A DNA stretch of 44,385 nt from Clostridia bacterium (GTDB lineage Bacteria > Bacillota > Sulfobacillia > SLMV01). Where the stretch lies: positions 1 through 44,385 of the forward strand of contig PUMD01000005.1 in NCBI GenBank assembly GCA_003551215.1. The letters are read 5' to 3'. This document shows, one piece after another, positions 41,106 through 44,385 of this stretch; the first letter of the stretch is position 1; each line of letters starts with the position of its first letter. Under the pieces are notes generated by a model. That model saw only the letters and a program-made list of their open reading frames with translations, did not search any database and had not been told where the DNA came from. The position numbers and the translations under genes are program-made.

Positions 41106-43535
41106 TCAGGAACGCAGCGTAGCTTCTAAATCTTCAGCCAGTGCTTCGATTATGTCCTCCTGGTATCTTTGCACCTCTTCATCTGTCAGTGTGCGGTCTT
41201 CGGCCCGGTAGATCAAGCGGTATGCAGCACTCTTTTGGCCCTCAGGCACCTGCTGTCCGGTGTATATGTCGAAAAGCTGCACCGATTCCAGGACATCCCC
41301 GACTGAACCTTTCATAACCGAGACCAGCTGCCGATGACTGACCTCCTCATCTACTACCACAGCAATATCTCTCACAGACGCCGGATAGGAGGGTACTGGC
41401 TTCGCACGGGGAGAAAGCCGGGCTGCAGAAATCATTACCTCTGTTTCCAGCTCGCCGATGCAGACGCGTTGGCCTAAGTCCATATGGTCTGCGATGTCCG
41501 GGTGCAGCTCGCCAAAGTAGCCGGCAAACTGTCCGTCTATGCTCAGCTGTGCCGACCGTCCCGGATGCAGGTAGTACACATCAGCTTCATCTACCCTCCA
41601 GGTGCCTATGTGAAGAAACCGCATGAGCTGAACCAGGACTCCCTTGAGGTAGAAAAAATTCATCGACTGAGGATCACTTTGGCACCAGGAAGCCCTGGTC
41701 TGAGGCCCGGCCCCCGCCATAACTAGCCTGTCGCGCTCCTGTGGCTGCTTCTGCAGGGGAACTCCCTCGGGCAGGTAGACCGGTCCCCACTCAAATAGCC
41801 TTGCCGTCGCCGGTCCTTCACCGCCTGTATTGTCGCGAAGCATCTTCAGCGCCGAGCCCAGCAGCGTGGTGCGCAGGTACTGCTGCTCTGAGCGCATGGG
41901 ATTCTGAACCCGAATCAACCGCCTGTGCGGGTGATTATCCGGCACCCCAAGGGCATCCAGCATGTCCGGAGACAACCAGGAATAGGTCACCATCTCAAAA
42001 AATCCTGCGCCGCTTAGGAAACTGCGAACCAGCCGGCGGACCCGCTCATCCTTCGACGGGGTGTATCCGGCTACGGCCGTCTTCGGCTCTGCTGACGGGA
42101 TCTCGTTGTACCCGTGCAATCTGGCGATTTCTTCTGTGAGACCGATGTCCCTCTGCACATCAGAACGCCAGCTGGGAACCACCACGCCCAACTCTCCATC
42201 CTCGTCAGCTTCTCCCACTTCAAACCCCAGTCTGTGCAGGTAAGAGATCATCTGCTCGCAGCTGAGCTCGGTTCCCAAAAGCGCATTGACCCTTTCGGGC
42301 CGCAGCGTCAGCCGACGACGGGCTACCGGCTCGGGATACACGTCTATGATATCATTGCTGGCGGCTTTGGCCCCTTCCGCAGACAAAAGCTGCATGACCC
42401 TCCTCAGAGGCGCAACCGTCTCTTCGGGGTCGCGTCCTTTCTCGAAACGGAGCGAAGCATCAGTGCGCTTCTGCAGGCGGCGGGAGGTGCGCAGAATGCT
42501 GCGGGGATCGAAATAAGCCGACTCCAGCAGCACACGTTCCGTGTCAGGACCAACCTCAGAGTTGAGCCCCCCCATGACGCCAGCGATGCCTATAGCACGG
42601 TAGGCATCGGCTATAACCAGATCATCTGCCCGCAGCTGATGCTCTTCGCCGTCCAGTGTTACAATACGTTCGCCCTCGCGAGCCCTGCGCACCACAACTT
42701 CATTTTTCTGAACCTGATGCAGATCAAAAGCGTGAAGCGGCTGGCCGTACTCCAACATTACCCAGTTGGTTGCATCGACCACGTTATTTATCGGACGCAC
42801 GCCGCAGGCTATGAGATCCCGTTGTACGGACCAGCAAGACGGTCCAACGTCCACCTCATCTACCAGGCCAGCGCTGTAACGGGGGCAAAGGTCAGCGTCC
42901 TCGACGCTGATCTGCACCACATCCTCTATGCTGACATGCTCATCTCCGGTATCGTCCACCTTAGGACGCCGCAGCCGGCCCTTTCCGGCGGCTGCCAGCT
43001 CCCGCGCCACCCCGAGATGGCTCTGACAGTGGGCTGCGTAATTTGGAGTGAGGTCCATCTGCAAAATCCAGTCGTCCAGCCCCAGGGCCTGTTTTGCAGG
43101 TGCGCCGGTTTCGGCACTATCAACCATTATCAGACGGTCTGCCGGTCCAGCCTCCAAGCCCAGCTCCGCCGCCGAACACAGCATCCCTTCTGATACTACA
43201 TCTCCGAATTCTTCGCTGCCGACCCTTGTTCCGTCAGGCAGCAGGGTCCCCGGCACAGCAAGCGGACTGTAGGCGCCACACCGGCAGTTTGGGGCCCCGC
43301 TTACCACTGTCCTCTCTCCAAAAGAGCCGGCATCCACGGTACAGACAAAAAGGTCGCGGTCCGGCAGCCTCTCCACCTGCTTCAGCCTGGCCATGACCAC
43401 TTTCTTCAGCGGGTCCTCACATAGCTCCTCGACTGAATCCACATCCAGCCCGAGAAACGTCATGACCTCGGCCATTTTTTCGGGCGACAGTTCAGTGCTG
43501 AGGTATCGTTTCAACCACAGGTAAGAAATCTTCAC
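41106..43535 (-). CDS. pheT: Phenylalanyl-tRNA synthetase beta subunit
   Basis: An 809-residue full-length PheT. Domains in order are the N-terminal region KISYLWLKRYLS, a tRNA-binding OB fold (about 40-150, with VVMARLKQVERLPD and CGAYSPLAVPG), the B3/B4 editing domain (about 210-380, with NNVVDATNWVMLEYGQPLHAFD), the B5 domain (about 400-475), the core catalytic-like domain, and the C-terminal anticodon-binding ferredoxin-like fold (about 715-809, with SYPASVRDIAVVVDE). It charges tRNA-Phe as an alpha2-beta2 tetramer with PheS. The GTG start has GAGGAG nine bases upstream. It is 13 bases after pheS. Confidence 0.97.
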   Translation of the reverse strand: MKISYLWLKRYLSTELSPEKMAEVMTFLGLDVDSVEELCEDPLKKVVMARLKQVERLPDRDLFVCTVDAGSFGERTVVSGAPNCRCGAYSPLAVPGTLLPDGTRVGSEEFGDVVSEGMLCSAAELGLEAGPADRLIMVDSAETGAPAKQALGLDDWILQMDLTPNYAAHCQSHLGVARELAAAGKGRLRRPKVDDTGDEHVSIEDVVQISVEDADLCPRYSAGLVDEVDVGPSCWSVQRDLIACGVRPINNVVDATNWVMLEYGQPLHAFDLHQVQKNEVVVRRAREGERIVTLDGEEHQLRADDLVIADAYRAIGIAGVMGGLNSEVGPDTERVLLESAYFDPRSILRTSRRLQKRTDASLRFEKGRDPEETVAPLRRVMQLLSAEGAKAASNDIIDVYPEPVARRRLTLRPERVNALLGTELSCEQMISYLHRLGFEVGEADEDGELGVVVPSWRSDVQRDIGLTEEIARLHGYNEIPSAEPKTAVAGYTPSKDERVRRLVRSFLSGAGFFEMVTYSWLSPDMLDALGVPDNHPHRRLIRVQNPMRSEQQYLRTTLLGSALKMLRDNTGGEGPATARLFEWGPVYLPEGVPLQKQPQERDRLVMAGAGPQTRASWCQSDPQSMNFFYLKGVLVQLMRFLHIGTWRVDEADVYYLHPGRSAQLSIDGQFAGYFGELHPDIADHMDLGQRVCIGELETEVMISAARLSPRAKPVPSYPASVRDIAVVVDEEVSHRQLVSVMKGSVGDVLESVQLFDIYTGQQVPEGQKSAAYRLIYRAEDRTLTDEEVQRYQEDIIEALAEDLEATLRS

Positions 43536-43548
43536 TTGGGCTCACTCC

Positions 43549-44385
43549 TCAAAGCTGCTGCAGGAATCGCAAATCGTTTTGGTAAAGGTGGCGTATGTCG
43601 CGGATGCCGTGTTTGAGCATGGTCAGCCTCTCGATTCCCATGCCGAAGGCAAATCCGGAAACCTTCTGCGGATCGTAGCCGCCGTGCCGCAGCACCTCAG
43701 GATGCACCATTCCGGCACCCAGGATCTCGAGGTATCCCGTATTGCCGCATGTTGCGCATCCACTCCCACCGCAGGCAGTGCAGCTTATATCCACTTCAGC
43801 AGAGGGCTCGGTGAAGGGGAAATAGCTGGGACGGAAACGCACCTCAACCTCAGAGCCAAACAGTCGGCGGGCAAACTGACTCAGGGTCCCTCGCAGGTGG
43901 CCGAATGTCACTCCTTCATCTACCAGCAGGGTCTCGCACTGATGAAACACCGGAGTGTGGCTCATGTCTTCATCGCCCCTGCGGTAAACCCGTCCCGGAC
44001 CAATGACGCGCACCGGCAGCTCTGGAGCCACCGAACGCATGTACCGCAGCTGAATGGGAGAAGTCTGCGTCCTGAGCACCAGATCATCGGTAAGGTAGAA
44101 GGAATCCTGCATATCCCTGGCCGGATGATCTGCAGGAATATTGAGGCCGGTGAAGTTGAACCAGTCCGTCTCCACCTCCGGACCAGAGGCCACCTGATAT
44201 CCCATGCTGACCAGGATCTCCAGGACCTCGTCCATCGTGCGGTAAAGCGGATGCAGCCGCCCGGTGGGTATGGTCCAGCCGGGAGCAGTTACGTCCACTT
44301 TTTCCTGCTGCAGCTTCCTCTGCCTGACCCTTTGTTCGATCCTCTGACGCGCCTGTTCAATTGCCTGCTCAACTTCTGCCTTTAC
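43549..44385 (-). CDS. pheS: Phenylalanyl-tRNA synthetase alpha subunit, 5'-truncated by window edge
   Basis: The catalytic alpha subunit of phenylalanyl-tRNA synthetase; the start lies beyond the right edge. The visible part opens with the end of the N-terminal coiled coil (KAEVEQAIEQARQ), and then PGW-IPTGRLHPL, class II motif 2 around RTQTSPIQLRYM and GRVYRRGDEDMSHTPVFHQ, and motif 3 GFAFGMGIERLTMLKHGI. A cysteine cluster CTACGGSGCATCG near the phenylalanine pocket looks like an inserted zinc knuckle, seen in some bacterial PheS. The frame stays open to the edge, so a start inside the window, such as the GTG at 44298, would wrongly shorten it. Confidence 0.95.
   Translation of the reverse strand, partial: VKAEVEQAIEQARQRIEQRVRQRKLQQEKVDVTAPGWTIPTGRLHPLYRTMDEVLEILVSMGYQVASGPEVETDWFNFTGLNIPADHPARDMQDSFYLTDDLVLRTQTSPIQLRYMRSVAPELPVRVIGPGRVYRRGDEDMSHTPVFHQCETLLVDEGVTFGHLRGTLSQFARRLFGSEVEVRFRPSYFPFTEPSAEVDISCTACGGSGCATCGNTGYLEILGAGMVHPEVLRHGGYDPQKVSGFAFGMGIERLTMLKHGIRDIRHLYQNDLRFLQQL

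Noticed and set aside
42114-43193. A 359-codon open frame on the plus strand inside pheT
   Set aside because: It is antisense to a full-length, conserved pheT, has no ribosome binding site or motif, and long antisense frames are common in GC-rich coding DNA.

Overview
The window looks like the chromosome of an anaerobic member of the Bacillota, Clostridia-like and probably able to form spores. The evidence is a two-subunit (class I) fumarase, heterodisulfide-reductase-type iron-sulfur subunits, a CotJC/manganese-catalase-like protein, a GT-D fold glycosyltransferase, and the gene order pheS-pheT-(ABC-F)-zapA-polX-mutS2. The acidic mature domain of the betaine-type binding protein and the betaine-type transporter fit a salt-adapted life, but this is inference. 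Strong AGGAGG-type ribosome binding sites precede most genes, and GTG and TTG starts are common. No insertion sequence, CRISPR array or prophage gene was recognised.

Layout. (1) 1-6.3 kb, all on the minus strand, is a C4-dicarboxylate region: a DASS transporter with its own sigma-A promoter and terminator, a DUF3870 protein, a structured leader with an intrinsic terminator, then fumarase alpha and beta, malic enzyme, HdrC and HdrB (cut by the window edge). Malate or fumarate could be imported, interconverted and decarboxylated to pyruvate. The HdrBC pair may belong to a fumarate- or thiol-linked electron-transfer complex that continues past the left edge. (2) 6.3-10.3 kb holds an orphan P-loop protein, a tRNA-Val(CAC) unit with clear promoter and terminator, an exported membrane-anchored protein, and a divergent pair: an iron-sulfur protein and a frameshifted Crp/Fnr regulator that share a perfect dyad. 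(3) 10.3-17.4 kb is a glycan locus: GT2, GT-D fold transferase and a kynureninase on the minus strand; an NAD-dependent sugar epimerase and three paralogous GT-B-like transferases on the plus strand. (4) 17.4-30.7 kb, minus strand, has two complete TldD/TldE protease pairs flanking an aldo/keto reductase, a DUF362 protein, a FrdA/NadB-like flavoprotein with an altered active site, and a betaine/choline-type ABC transporter. (5) 30.7-34.4 kb, plus strand, has the manganese-catalase-like protein and a class A penicillin-binding protein with a C-terminal cupredoxin-like domain. (6) 34.4-44.4 kb, minus strand, is a tightly packed housekeeping operon: pheS (cut by the right edge), pheT, an ABC-F ATPase, zapA, polX and mutS2.

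Points most worth a second look are the fumarase leader, which can be drawn as mutually exclusive terminator and antiterminator helices; the Crp/Fnr dyad placed about -41 from a predicted start; the three-paralogue glycosyltransferase cluster; the PBP-cupredoxin fusion; a PolX whose three catalytic aspartates are all replaced; and genes that lack any usual start codon (the transporter ATPase, probably AUA, and HdrC, probably CUG).
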